A stretch of DNA of 64,000 nucleotides from Paucibacter sp. DJ2R-2. GTDB taxonomy: Bacteria > Pseudomonadota > Gammaproteobacteria > Burkholderiales > Burkholderiaceae_C. The stretch spans positions 1,302,001 to 1,366,000 of the forward strand of contig NZ_JAJIRT010000001.1 of the NCBI RefSeq assembly GCF_025717675.1, in the 5' to 3' direction. Positions 1 to 8,073 of the stretch are shown piece by piece. The notes below the pieces were generated by a model. That model had not been told where the DNA came from, made no database searches, and saw only the letters and a list, made by a program, of their open reading frames with translations. Each line of letters starts with the position of its first letter. The first letter of the stretch is position 1. Made by a program: the position numbers and the translations under genes.

Positions 1-267
1 GCCATCGGCGCCAAGCCGCGCGATGTGCTCTGGCAGTTCCTCGGCGAAGCGGTGGTGCTGTGCCTCCTGGGCGGCCTGATCGGCCTGAGCATCGCCGCCC
101 TGGGCGCTTGGGGTGTCAATGCCAACACCTCGTTCGCCATGAGCCTGGCGCCCAAGCACATCATGGTGGCCATCGGCTTTGCCAGCGGCGTGGGCCTGTT
201 CTTTGGCTATTACCCGGCGCGGCGCGCTTCACGCCTGCTGCCGATTGAGTGCTTGCGGCAGGATTGA
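1..267 (+). CDS. MacB-like ABC transporter permease, C-terminal end only
   Basis: The gene enters from the left edge in frame 1; only the last 88 codons are present. The visible part is the C-terminal FtsX-type domain end: a membrane segment (LCLLGGLIGLSIAALGAWGV), a second hydrophobic segment and the typical ending PARRASRLLPIECLRQD. This end is what MacB/LolC-type permeases show after the last transmembrane helix. By hand alignment 66 of 88 residues match the C-terminus of the complete permease at 13795-15009, so the two are close paralogues. The protein would sit in the inner membrane and work with a MacB-type ATPase and a MacA-type adaptor, presumably encoded to the left of the window. 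Substrate unknown. Confidence 0.9.
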   Translation, partial: AIGAKPRDVLWQFLGEAVVLCLLGGLIGLSIAALGAWGVNANTSFAMSLAPKHIMVAIGFASGVGLFFGYYPARRASRLLPIECLRQD

Positions 268-286
268 AGCGTTCGGGACCTGCGGG

Positions 287-1195
287 TCAAAGCTGGGAAG
301 CGCTGCGGCGGTCAGCCGGCCGGGCGCTGCTCTTGCTGCGACGCTGCACCTGCTTTTGCATGCGCCAGTAGCCCCAGGCACCGCGGCCCAATGCCAAGGT
401 CAAGACCAGGCCGATGACCCAAGGCGTGAGCTCGTCGACGAGCTGCTTCAGCATCACCGAGACCAGAATCGAATCACGCCGAATCTCGGCATCACTGCGT
501 GGGCGGGCGCCCGGGTCGGCACCGCCACCACCCTGGCCGAAGCCCCCGGAGCTTGACAGCTCGGAGCGCTGCCGGCTGCTGCGACGCCGCTCCATTTCCT
601 CTTCGCTGGGCTCTTCAAACAGCAGACCGCCACGGAACTGGCTCAACTCGGCCCGGGCGTCACGCCAGAAGTCCTTGAAGTCGCGCAGCTCGCTGCTGTC
701 GCGCAGTTCGCGCAAGGCGTCGTTGATCAGTAGCTGATCACCGGCATGCATGGCATCGCGTGTCGGCTGCCCCGCCGCCGAAGCGTCAGGGCGAGTGCGC
801 GCGGCACCGGGGCCGCTGCTGCCAGGCTCGGTCTGGGGCCGCGCCGGCTTGCCATCGGCAGACGGAGCGGCCAGGACCTGGGCTGCCGCCGCCTGCCAGT
901 CGGCCTCACCCGGCGCCGCCTGACCCACACCGAAATTGGACTTGAACGGCAGCGACAGCTCGAGACGCCGGCCAAAGCCTTGGCTTTCCACCGGGGCCGA
1001 GGCTGCATAGGGGTTCTGCAAAAGCTTGCTGATATCCACCGGCGCCATGGCCGGCTGGATGACCGGCTCAGCGCCAACCGAGGCCGCGCCGCAGAGCAGC
1101 AAGGCGCAAGCAGCGGGCCGCACCAGGGCCGCAGCCCATGCGGCGGCGCAAGCGGTGACCCGCTTGTTTGCGCCTGCTTGCTGAACCGATTTCAT
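287..1195 (-). CDS. Membrane-anchored protein of unknown function
   Basis: A 302-residue protein I do not recognise. The chosen start is the ATG giving MKSVQQAG; a GTG nine codons upstream is also possible and neither has a strong ribosome binding site. The N-terminus has a positively charged stretch and a hydrophobic run ending AALLLCGAASVGAE-like, so it is probably exported with cleavage near residue 45. The middle is low-complexity (Ala, Pro, Arg, Ser) with an acidic EEPSEEEMERRR patch. Near the C-terminus one membrane segment (WVIGLVLTLALGRGAWGYW, about residues 259-278) is followed by a basic tail. It converges on the permease gene to its left, with 19 bases between the stops. Possible role in the envelope; no function can be assigned. 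Confidence 0.7.
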   Translation of the reverse strand: MKSVQQAGANKRVTACAAAWAAALVRPAACALLLCGAASVGAEPVIQPAMAPVDISKLLQNPYAASAPVESQGFGRRLELSLPFKSNFGVGQAAPGEADWQAAAAQVLAAPSADGKPARPQTEPGSSGPGAARTRPDASAAGQPTRDAMHAGDQLLINDALRELRDSSELRDFKDFWRDARAELSQFRGGLLFEEPSEEEMERRRSSRQRSELSSSGGFGQGGGGADPGARPRSDAEIRRDSILVSVMLKQLVDELTPWVIGLVLTLALGRGAWGYWRMQKQVQRRSKSSARPADRRSASQL

Positions 1196-1249
1196 GCCCG
1201 ACACTCGTTTTCTCTTCCGCACCCGCGCCCAATGCGGGCGCGGTCTTAT

Positions 1250-4200
1250 TTACATTTTGCCCGGCTCGCGAGGCATTTCTGCCGTGCTGGCGCTCGGTTC
1301 GGTGTCCTTTTCACCATCTGCGGCGCCAAACCCCCCGGCTCCGGGGGTGCGAATCACAAACACATCGCCGGCCTGCATCTCGGCCTGGCCGATGTGGGGC
1401 AGGTCCTCGCGGCGGCCATCGGCGCGCTCCACCCAGTTGGCCCCCGGCGCCCCGGCGCCGCCACCGGCCAGGCCAAAGGCGCCGCGCAGCCGGCCATTGC
1501 TCAGAATGCCCGCCGTCATGGGCTCCAGGAAGCGGATCCGGCGCTCGCCGCCATTACCGCCACGCCACCGCCCGGCGCCGCCACTGCCGGGCACGATCTC
1601 GTAGCCGTCCAGGCGCACCGGGAAACGGAATTCCAGCACCTCGGGGTCGGTCAGGCGCGAGTTGGTCATATGGGTCTGCACCACGCTGGTCCCGTCAAAG
1701 CCCGGGCCGGCACCCGAGCCGCCGGAAATCGTCTCGTAGTACTGGTGGCGCGCGTTGCCGAAGGTGAAGTTGTTCATGGTGCACTGGCTGGCCGCCAGCA
1801 CGCCAAGGGCGCCGTAGAGCGCGTTGGTGACACAGCTGGAGGTTTCGACATTGCCGGCCACCACGGCCGCCGGCGCGCGCGGGTTGAGCATGCAGCCCTC
1901 GGGCACGATCACCTGCAGCGGCTTCAGGCAGCCCGCATTGAGCGGGATCTGGTCGTCCACCAGGGTTCGGAACACATAGAGCACCGCCGCCATGGTGATG
2001 GCCTTGGGTGCGTTGAAATTGTTCGTCAGCTGCTGAGCGCTGCTGCCGCTGAAATCGATGCAGGCGCTGCGCTCGGCGCTGTTGACGCGCACCGCCACCT
2101 GGATCTGCGCGCCGTTGTCCAGGCTCAGCGTGAACTGGCCGTCACGCAAAGCGGTGATGACGCGGCGCACCGATTCCTCGGCGTTGTCCTGCACATGCTG
2201 CATATAGGCCGCCACGGTGGCGCGGCCGTACTGGGCCACCATGGCCTGCAGCTCCTGCACGCCCTTCTCGTTGGCAGCAATCTGGGCGCGCAAGTCCGCC
2301 AGGTTTTGCTGCGGGTTGCGCGAAGGGTGAGGCCCGCTGCCCAGCAGCGCCAGCAGCTCGGCCTCACGCAAGCGGCCCGCCTCCACCAGCTTGAAGTTGT
2401 CGACCAACACGCCTTCCTGGTCGATGGCGGTGGAGAACGGCGGCATGGAACCGGGGCTGATGCCGCCGATGTCGGCATGGTGGCCGCGCGAGGCGACGTA
2501 GAAGTCGGGTCTGGCATTTGAAGCAGCACTATCGAGATAGACAGGCGTCACCACGGTGATGTCCGGCAGGTGGGTGCCGCCGTGATACGGGTCGTTGAGC
2601 ACGTAGACATCACCGGGCTTCATGTCCGGGTTGCGCTCGATCACGGTCTTGATCGATTCGCTCATCGAGCCCAGATGCACGGGCATGTGGGGCGCGTTGG
2701 CGATCAGCTCGCCAGCGGCGCTGAACAGCGCGCAGGAGAAATCGAGCCGCTCCTTGATGTTCACCGAGTAGGCGGTGTTCTGCAGGCGCAACCCCATCTG
2801 CTCGGCGATGTTCATGAACAGGTTGTTGAAGACCTCCAGCATCACCGGGTCGGCCTCGGTGCCGATGGCATGGGCGCTCACGCGCGGCCGCACACGGCGC
2901 AGCACGAGCAAGCCGTCGGCCTGCAGATCGGCCTGCCAGCCGGGGTCGACCACGGTGGTGGCATTGCGTTCGGCCAGGATGGCCGGGCCGGCGACGCGGG
3001 CGCCGGGCTGCAGCTGCTCGCGTTGGTACAGCTGCGCCGGGCGCCAGCCGGCCGGCTGCTCATCGGCCGGGCAGTACATGGCCAGCTCGGCGGTCGCCCG
3101 TGGCTCATGTGGGGCCAGGTCTTGCGCCGCTGCCGCAGCGGGCAAGGCAGCGCCGGGTGCATTGCACTCCACCGCCACGGCCTCGATCACCAGGGCCCGG
3201 CCCGGCATCAGGAAGGCAAAGCGCTGACGATAGGCGGCCTCGAATGCCGCTTGCAAGCTGGCTAGCGTGGCGTCGTCACTCAGCACGCAGCTGAGCGCCG
3301 TGTCCGTGCCCTGGTAACGCAGCTGCAGCTTGGTTTGCTGCAGCAGCTGATCACCGGCCAGGCCCTGGGCCAGCAGTTCGGCGCGGGCCGCCTCGTGCAA
3401 GCGCTCGGCCATGGCGCGCGCGGCGGCCAGACCGGCCGGGTCCAGCGGCAGCTCCAGCGAGGCCTCGCGCAGGGCGATCTGGTCGGCCAGGCCCATGCCG
3501 TAGGCACTCAGCACGCCGGCCAGCGGGTGGGCCAGCACCACGCTCATGCCCAGGGCATCGGCCACGCGGCAGGCGGCCTGGCCGCCGGCACCGCCAAAGC
3601 ATTGCAGGCTGTAGTCGCTGACGTCGTAACCGCGCGCCACCGAGATCTTCTTGACCGCATTGGCCATGGCGCCGACGGCAATCTCCAGCGCCCCACTGGC
3701 CACCTCTTCGGCGCTGAGGCTGCGGCCACTGGCTGCGCTCATCTGCGCCGCCAGGGCCTCAAATCCCGCACGAGACGCGGCCAGATCCAGCGCCTGGTCC
3801 GCCTGCGGTCCGAACAAGCGCGGGAAGTACTCGGGCTGGATGCGGCCCAGCAGCAGCTGCGCGTCGGTGGTGCTCAAGGGGCCGCCGCGACGGTAACAGG
3901 CCGGGCCAGGGTTCGCGCCGGCTGACTCGGGCCCGACGCGCAGGCGTGCGCCATCGAAGCGCACGATGCTGCCGCCGCCGGCCGCCACCGTGTGGATGCT
4001 CATCATCGGCGCGCGCATGCGCACGCCGGCCACCTCGGTGTCAAAGGCGCGCTCGTAGGCCGGCGCGGCATCCTGCGCGGCGCTGGCGGCGTAATGGCTG
4101 ACATCGGTGGAAGTGCCGCCCATGTCGAAACCGATCAGCTGGCGATGGCCTGCGGCCAAGGCCGTGCGCACCATGCCGACGATGCCGCCTGCAGGGCCAG

Positions 4201-5020
4201 ACAAGATCGCGTCCTTGCCCTGGAAGCGCCGCGCCTCGGTCAGGCCGCCCGAGCTCTGCATGAAGAACAGAGGGACACCCGGCATCTGTGAAGCCACCTG
4301 CTCGACATAACGCTTCAAAATGGGTGACAGGTAGGCATCGACCACGGTGGTGTCGCCGCGCGGCACCAGCTTCATCAGCGGGCTGACCTCGTGCGAGACC
4401 GAGACCTGGCTGAAGCCGATCTCGCGCGCCAGTGCTGCGGCGCGCTGCTCGTGCGCCGGGTAGCGGTAGCTGTGCAGGAAGACGATGGCACAAGCGCGCA
4501 GGCCGGCATCGAATGCTGCTTGCAACTGCGCGCGCAGATCGGCTTCGTCGAGAGCCTGCACCGTCTGCCCATCGGCTGCCATGCGCTCCTGCGCCTCGAC
4601 CACGCGGCTGTAGAGCAGCTCGGGCAGCACGATTTGGCGCGCGAACAGCTGCGGCCGCGCCTGGGTGGCGATGCGCAACGCATCGCGAAAACCACGCGTG
4701 GTCACCAGCAGCGTCGGGTCGCCCTTGCGCTCCAGCAAGGCATTGGTGGCCACCGTCGTGCCCATCTTCACGCACTCGAGCTGCGCCGGCGTGATCGCCT
4801 CACCGGGCTGCAGGCCCAGCAGGCGGCGTATGCCTTCGACCGCCGCATCACCGTACTGCTCGGGGTTCTCGGACAGCAGCTTGAGCGTGTGCAGCTGGCC
4901 ATCGGGCGCTCGGCCGACCAGATCGGTGAAGGTGCCACCGCGGTCAATCCAGACTTGCCACAGCGCCGGAGCGCGGGCGGAGGTACCGTCGGGTGCGGGA
5001 AGGCGTTCAGCAGCGGACAT
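1250..5020 (-). CDS. Fused hydantoinase A/B family 5-oxoprolinase
   Basis: A 1256-residue protein with the two-domain layout of eukaryotic-type 5-oxoprolinase (ATP-dependent opening of 5-oxoproline to glutamate) and of fused HyuA-HyuB proteins. The N-terminal HyuA half has the nucleotide-binding motif [11 protein letters not shown] near residue 25 and [15 protein letters not shown] further on. The HyuB half begins around [20 protein letters not shown] and includes [15 protein letters not shown] and the C-terminal PGAGGFG. Length matches the family (about 1250-1290). I chose the ATG of [12 protein letters not shown]; an in-frame start 35 codons upstream would add an unlikely Ser/Cys-rich extension. 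It is a single gene with no partner beside it. Substrate could be another cyclic amide; 5-oxoproline is the default guess. Confidence 0.88.
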   Translation of the reverse strand: MSAAERLPAPDGTSARAPALWQVWIDRGGTFTDLVGRAPDGQLHTLKLLSENPEQYGDAAVEGIRRLLGLQPGEAITPAQLECVKMGTTVATNALLERKGDPTLLVTTRGFRDALRIATQARPQLFARQIVLPELLYSRVVEAQERMAADGQTVQALDEADLRAQLQAAFDAGLRACAIVFLHSYRYPAHEQRAAALAREIGFSQVSVSHEVSPLMKLVPRGDTTVVDAYLSPILKRYVEQVASQMPGVPLFFMQSSGGLTEARRFQGKDAILSGPAGGIVGMVRTALAAGHRQLIGFDMGGTSTDVSHYAASAAQDAAPAYERAFDTEVAGVRMRAPMMSIHTVAAGGGSIVRFDGARLRVGPESAGANPGPACYRRGGPLSTTDAQLLLGRIQPEYFPRLFGPQADQALDLAASRAGFEALAAQMSAASGRSLSAEEVASGALEIAVGAMANAVKKISVARGYDVSDYSLQCFGGAGGQAACRVADALGMSVVLAHPLAGVLSAYGMGLADQIALREASLELPLDPAGLAAARAMAERLHEAARAELLAQGLAGDQLLQQTKLQLRYQGTDTALSCVLSDDATLASLQAAFEAAYRQRFAFLMPGRALVIEAVAVECNAPGAALPAAAAAQDLAPHEPRATAELAMYCPADEQPAGWRPAQLYQREQLQPGARVAGPAILAERNATTVVDPGWQADLQADGLLVLRRVRPRVSAHAIGTEADPVMLEVFNNLFMNIAEQMGLRLQNTAYSVNIKERLDFSCALFSAAGELIANAPHMPVHLGSMSESIKTVIERNPDMKPGDVYVLNDPYHGGTHLPDITVVTPVYLDSAASNARPDFYVASRGHHADIGGISPGSMPPFSTAIDQEGVLVDNFKLVEAGRLREAELLALLGSGPHPSRNPQQNLADLRAQIAANEKGVQELQAMVAQYGRATVAAYMQHVQDNAEESVRRVITALRDGQFTLSLDNGAQIQVAVRVNSAERSACIDFSGSSAQQLTNNFNAPKAITMAAVLYVFRTLVDDQIPLNAGCLKPLQVIVPEGCMLNPRAPAAVVAGNVETSSCVTNALYGALGVLAASQCTMNNFTFGNARHQYYETISGGSGAGPGFDGTSVVQTHMTNSRLTDPEVLEFRFPVRLDGYEIVPGSGGAGRWRGGNGGERRIRFLEPMTAGILSNGRLRGAFGLAGGGAGAPGANWVERADGRREDLPHIGQAEMQAGDVFVIRTPGAGGFGAADGEKDTEPSASTAEMPREPGKM

Positions 5021-5202
5021 GGAGCAAGATGAGCGAGCGCAAAAGCGCGATTGGAACAGAGTGCACGCGGATGCAGCCTTGCTGGACGGCGAGGGCCAGC
5101 GTTCGGCTTCCATGACGGAGGCCAAGCCAGCGAACGATCTTGGCTGGCGTCGAGGTCGTGATCAAGCGCCGACCGGCGCGCGTCTTGTGCCGCGTTCCTC
5201 AG

Positions 5203-5916
5203 TCACCACAGCAAACCCAGCAAGGCGGCCCGCACGGCCGCGGCGGTGCGGTTGCTGGTGCCCAGCTTGGCGCAGGCATTGCGGGTGTGGAAGTTCACCG
5301 TCGCCTCCGAGATGATCATGATCTGCGCGATGTCGGTGGAGGTCTTGCCCTCGCAGGCCCAGCGCAACACATCAAGCTCGCGGCTGGACAGCGTGGCCTC
5401 GGCATCGTCCCGCAACAAATCGCCCCAGACCTTGAGCATGCCGTCATGGCACATCACGGACAGCCAGTACAGACGCTCACGCTTGGCGGCCAACTCCTCG
5501 GCACCGATGTCGCCCTCCGGCCGGACAAAACTCAGCAGGCTGTTCATGCCGCGCGCATCACGCCGCGGCACGCCCACCCCATAACGAAGACCATGGGCGG
5601 CGGCATCGGCCATGAACTCGGGTGCCTTGGCACGGTTTGACTCGTCCCAGACAAACATCTCGTCCGAGGTGATGGCCTGTTGAACCGAAGGGTCAATTCG
5701 AATGTAGTCCCGCTCGCTGTAGCGCCGTTGCCACTCGATCGGGTAGTTGCTGCACCAGACCACCCGCGGTGCCGCCAGCGGCACGGGCCCCTTCATCCCG
5801 AAAGAGCAATATTCGAAGCCCAGGCGCTGCCCTTCGGCCCGAATCAGATCAAAGGCTTCCTGCGACGACGAGGCGCTTCCAACCAGACGAAGCTGATCGC
5901 TCTGCCAGCATTTCAT
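5203..5916 (-). CDS. luxR: LuxR-type acyl-homoserine lactone receptor/regulator
   Basis: A 237-residue cytoplasmic transcription factor with the two LuxR-family domains. The autoinducer-binding domain (about residues 15-160) keeps the ligand-pocket residues of the family: W62, Y66, D75 followed by P76, and W90, with the same spacing as TraR W57, Y61, D70, W85. The C-terminal GerE helix-turn-helix covers residues 175-237 (LSSRELDVLRWACEGKTSTDIAQ, then the recognition helix SEATVNFHTRNACAKL). I chose the ATG of MKCWQSDQ, which gives the usual family length; a GTG 23 codons upstream is the alternative. The synthase gene luxI lies 0.8 kb away in the opposite direction, with an rsaM-like gene between them, so this is probably the cognate receptor and not an orphan. 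Exact signal not predictable. Confidence 0.93.
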   Translation of the reverse strand: MKCWQSDQLRLVGSASSSQEAFDLIRAEGQRLGFEYCSFGMKGPVPLAAPRVVWCSNYPIEWQRRYSERDYIRIDPSVQQAITSDEMFVWDESNRAKAPEFMADAAAHGLRYGVGVPRRDARGMNSLLSFVRPEGDIGAEELAAKRERLYWLSVMCHDGMLKVWGDLLRDDAEATLSSRELDVLRWACEGKTSTDIAQIMIISEATVNFHTRNACAKLGTSNRTAAAVRAALLGLLW

Positions 5917-6053
5917 GGGCTTGCCGCACCACGGCGGCGCTGAGGGAATAAGGCCGGGAAATTTACATTGGCCGGCGACGCTCACTCGCTAGGGCAAGTA
6001 CCTACAGCCGCCGGGCCTTTCAAGCCTTGCTTCCCGCAAGGGTCAGCGCTTCC

Positions 6054-6464
6054 CTATCGGATCTCGCAGCCTTCTGACTTCAGTGCATCCAGAACCTGGA
6101 TGGCCCAATTCCAGCAGCTGAGCCAATCCTGCAAGCCCTGTTCCGTCTGGGCGCGGCCCAAGTCCGCACCCTCGGGCGTGATCAGCATGATGTTGGTGCG
6201 TATCGAATGAGGCCGAACGTCCATGGCACCTGACGGCACATGAACGTACCAATCCCAACCCAGGGAATAGCCCTGGTCAGCCGTGTCCGCCCATTCCGTG
6301 TAACCGCCGATTTCCGTGGATAGCCAGGCCCCCTCTTGATCTGCGCGGCCGGCCGCCCTTGACGCCTCAAGATCGACATGGGATTCCAGGTGCCGAAAGC
6401 TCAGCTGCTTCAGCTGTTCACGGCTCAGCCGCAGGTAGTAATCGATAGTCATGGGAACAGCCAT
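6054..6464 (-). CDS. rsaM: RsaM-like (DUF4902) quorum-sensing modulator
   Basis: A 136-residue soluble protein between luxR and luxI. Visible features are LRLSREQLKQLSFRHLESH, EASRAAGRAD, GGYTEW, SLGWDWYVH, and RTNIMLITPEGADLG with a C-terminal WLSCWNWAIQVLDAL helix. From memory these match the RsaM/DUF4902 family, which in Burkholderia and Pseudomonas fuscovaginae sits between the AHL synthase and receptor genes and dampens AHL production. Position, size and motif order agree. It lies downstream of luxR's divergent partner luxI and is transcribed in the same direction as luxR, 137 bases upstream of it, so the two may share a transcript. Start is uncertain: ATG codons give MAVPMTID or MTIDYYLR, and a GTG lies six codons further upstream. 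Function by family analogy only. Confidence 0.8.
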   Translation of the reverse strand: MAVPMTIDYYLRLSREQLKQLSFRHLESHVDLEASRAAGRADQEGAWLSTEIGGYTEWADTADQGYSLGWDWYVHVPSGAMDVRPHSIRTNIMLITPEGADLGRAQTEQGLQDWLSCWNWAIQVLDALKSEGCEIR

Positions 6465-6550
6465 TGGCACATGTCCGGTCACGCCGCGCCCTCAGGCGCG
6501 CGGCTCACAGCACTTGGGGGTTTCGGCCAAGAGCCAGCAGGGGCAGCAGG

Positions 6551-6570
6551 GTCAGCAAGCACTGGCTGAC
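6551..6570. promoter_or_regulatory. 20-bp imperfect palindrome upstream of rsaM-like gene
   Basis: GTCAGCAAGCACTGGCTGAC reads as a dyad with 8 of 10 base pairs matched, including a perfect 6-bp outer arm. Size and place (about 90 bases before the rsaM-like start, 170 before luxI) fit a lux-box-like operator in the divergent promoter region. This is inference; no binding protein is shown. Confidence 0.35.
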
Positions 6571-6644
6571 GGCCCGCGCCCGTCCCAGCAGGACAAAGCC
6601 AAGCAGCGCGAAGTGAATATACCGAACCTACTCCGCAGGGTGGC

Positions 6645-6665
6645 CTCACAAATCTGTCAGTTGTC
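6645..6665. promoter_or_regulatory. Candidate lux-type operator upstream of luxI
   Basis: The core ACAAATCTGTCAGTTGT is an imperfect dyad (ACAAnT-N5-AnTTGT) about 75 bases before the luxI start. The 21-base segment matches 18 of 21 bases at 15022-15042, where it is part of a longer perfect inverted repeat. Recurrence at both ends of the cluster suggests a shared regulator, most simply the LuxR protein encoded here. Confidence 0.5.
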
Positions 6666-6739
6666 GACTAACCGCCCGTGAACTGAAATCCGGGCCGCAA
6701 CAACGACAGTACCGATGCCCCCCCTAAAGGAGTGCCTGC

Positions 6740-7390
6740 ATGCACATCGAATGCCACGCCGACACGGCCCTGAGCGAACGAGCCCGTTTCGAACTTGCCA
6801 GCTACCGCCATGAGGTGTTCGTCGAACGGCTCGGCTGGGACCTACCCTGCCAGCCGGGACTGGATCAGGACCAGTTTGACCTGCCACAGGCTGTGCACTT
6901 GGCCGCCCGCGCCGATGACGGCCACCTCATCGGCTATGCGCGCCTGCTGCCCACCACCGGGCGCTACTTGCTGGCCGAGCTGTTTCCCGACTTGCTCGGC
7001 CAGCAGGCAGCACCGCAAGATGCCGCCGTCTGGGAACTGTCCCGCTATGCCGCGATGGACACCCACGGTTCAGGCAACGCCAGCGACGAACTGTTCGTTG
7101 GCAAGCAGGTGCTGCTGCGCGCCATCTTGACTGCGGCAGGCAGCGGCGCGGAGCGCCTGGTGTTCTGCACCTCCGTCGCCATCGAACGGCTCGCCATGCG
7201 CTGGGGTGTGGACATCCATCGCATGGCCCCGCCCGTACGCCATGGCAGGCAATTGCTGGTGGCGGCCGTGATCGAGTTCAGCGAGCAGACCTTGCGCGCC
7301 CTGAGCAACAGAGACAGCCTGGCACTCAGCGCAGCCGCCGTGGCCATCCCAAGGGCAGCCTCCGCACCAGCGGTGATCCGCCTCACCTGA
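6740..7390 (+). CDS. luxI: Acyl-homoserine-lactone synthase
   Basis: A 216-residue LuxI-family enzyme that makes an N-acyl-homoserine lactone from S-adenosylmethionine and an acyl donor in the cytoplasm. The conserved charged and aromatic residues of the family are present: R23 in YRHEVFVERLGW, F27, W33, D44, D47, R68 in GYARLLPTT, E99 and R102 in WELSRYAA. The C-terminal 30 residues are Ala-rich and variable, as usual. The start has a strong ribosome binding site (AAAGGAG, 7 bases before ATG). A candidate operator lies about 75 bases upstream and a strong terminator follows 37 bases after the stop, so it is probably its own transcription unit, divergent from rsaM-luxR. Acyl chain length cannot be read from the sequence. 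Confidence 0.95.
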   Translation: MHIECHADTALSERARFELASYRHEVFVERLGWDLPCQPGLDQDQFDLPQAVHLAARADDGHLIGYARLLPTTGRYLLAELFPDLLGQQAAPQDAAVWELSRYAAMDTHGSGNASDELFVGKQVLLRAILTAAGSGAERLVFCTSVAIERLAMRWGVDIHRMAPPVRHGRQLLVAAVIEFSEQTLRALSNRDSLALSAAAVAIPRAASAPAVIRLT

Positions 7391-7427
7391 TCCGCACCAC
7401 CCTCCCCTCGGACCACCGTCCTGCACC

Positions 7428-7457
7428 GGCCGCCTTGCACAAGGCGGCCTTTTTTTT
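7428..7457 (+). terminator. Rho-independent terminator after luxI
   Basis: Perfect 9-bp stem (GGCCGCCTT / AAGGCGGCC) with a GCAC loop, followed by eight T. It separates luxI from the peptide operon, which therefore needs its own promoter in the next 350 bases. Confidence 0.92.
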
Positions 7458-7805
7458 CGCGACATACCGCAGCCAAATTAGGCCTTGGACCAGCGCACAT
7501 ATTTTCGTCCGATCTCTGTGATCGGCATTTTTGGTAATCCGCTTGGCCAGTATCTGCAGCAATTGAAAGCCTGCCAATCTTGGTTTCAAAGCGCCGACCA
7601 GGTCTATATCTAACATTTCTGCTAGTAGCGCCAGCGAAACGACCGCCATAAAGTTCAACTCATGCGCTAACGAATCACCGGACACCACCGGAACGCTGCA
7701 GAACAAGGTGGTATCGATTCAAAAGCCATGGCTCCTGGAGTGATCCGGAAGTCGAATCTACCGAACGACCATCACGGTCATTTTTAACTTCAATTAGGAA
7801 ACATC
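7458..7805 (+). promoter_or_regulatory. Leader/promoter region of the peptide operon
   Basis: A 348-base stretch of clearly lower GC than its surroundings between the luxI terminator and the precursor gene. It holds an imperfect 27-bp inverted repeat at 7563-7589 (TTGAAA / TTTCAA arms with inner CC/GG) that could be an operator, and ends with AGGAA five bases before the precursor ATG. No convincing gene is seen; the longest open frame, on the minus strand, overlaps the terminator and the luxI end. No exact copy of the motif at 6645-6665 is present here. Confidence 0.5.
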
Positions 7806-7970
7806 ATGCAACACACCAATCTGGAAAACCTGAAGGACGAGCTGGCTACTGTCGAACTGGACCAGCGTTTTGAAATGGTCAACGCTGGCGTCATGGACGG
7901 AATCATTGATATCGAAAACTTCATCTGCAAGCCGAACCCCCAGCAGCCGACGCCTGAAGCACCCAACTGA
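7806..7970 (+). CDS. Candidate RiPP precursor peptide, 54 residues
   Basis: A short gene with a good ribosome binding site (AGGAA, 5 bases before ATG), placed directly before the protease, acyltransferase-like, radical SAM and export genes. The N-terminal half is amphipathic and acidic (NLENLKDELATVELDQRF), typical of a helical leader recognised by maturation enzymes. The second half holds VNAGVMDGIIDIENFICK with a single Cys (C41) and ends in a Pro-rich tail PNPQQPTPEAPN. There is no Sec signal and no clear double-Gly site. By position and character it is most likely the substrate of the radical SAM protein at 10369-11760; leader/core border and modified residues are unknown. I do not recognise a described precursor family. 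Confidence 0.75.
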   Translation: MQHTNLENLKDELATVELDQRFEMVNAGVMDGIIDIENFICKPNPQQPTPEAPN

Positions 7971-7985
7971 TTTGGGCCCAAGTCG

Positions 7986-8005
7986 GAGACGGGCTTGCCT
8001 GTCTC
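7986..8005 (+). other. RNA hairpin after the precursor gene (first of two)
   Basis: GAGACGGG-CTTG-CCTGTCTC forms an 8-bp stem with one G-U pair, 15 bases after the precursor stop. No T-run follows. Together with the next hairpin it could limit read-through or protect the 3' end of a short precursor mRNA. Confidence 0.5.
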
Positions 8006-8014
8006 TGATCCAGA

Positions 8015-8046
8015 GGCACCCTGAAACGGTTGGGTTTCAGGGTGCC
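8015..8046 (+). other. Strong 13-bp hairpin between precursor and protease genes
   Basis: Perfect 13-bp stem (GGCACCCTGAAAC / GTTTCAGGGTGCC) around a 6-base loop, without a T-run. It lies between the precursor stop and the next start, where many peptide operons use a partial terminator or processing site so that more precursor than enzyme is made. Confidence 0.75.
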
Positions 8047-8073
8047 ATCCGTAGTCGGAAAACCAGTCCTACC

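Noticed and set aside
746-2521. Plus-strand open frame opposite the 5-oxoprolinase gene
   Set aside because: Antisense to well-conserved HyuB sequence and to the upstream hypothetical gene; no recognisable domain.
7383-7706. Minus-strand 107-codon frame between luxI and the precursor
   Set aside because: It runs through the luxI terminator and into luxI's stop; no ribosome binding site and no sign of a second precursor or immunity gene.
7728-7787. Possible 19-residue plus-strand peptide before the precursor
   Set aside because: No ribosome binding site and no leader-like features; probably untranslated leader.
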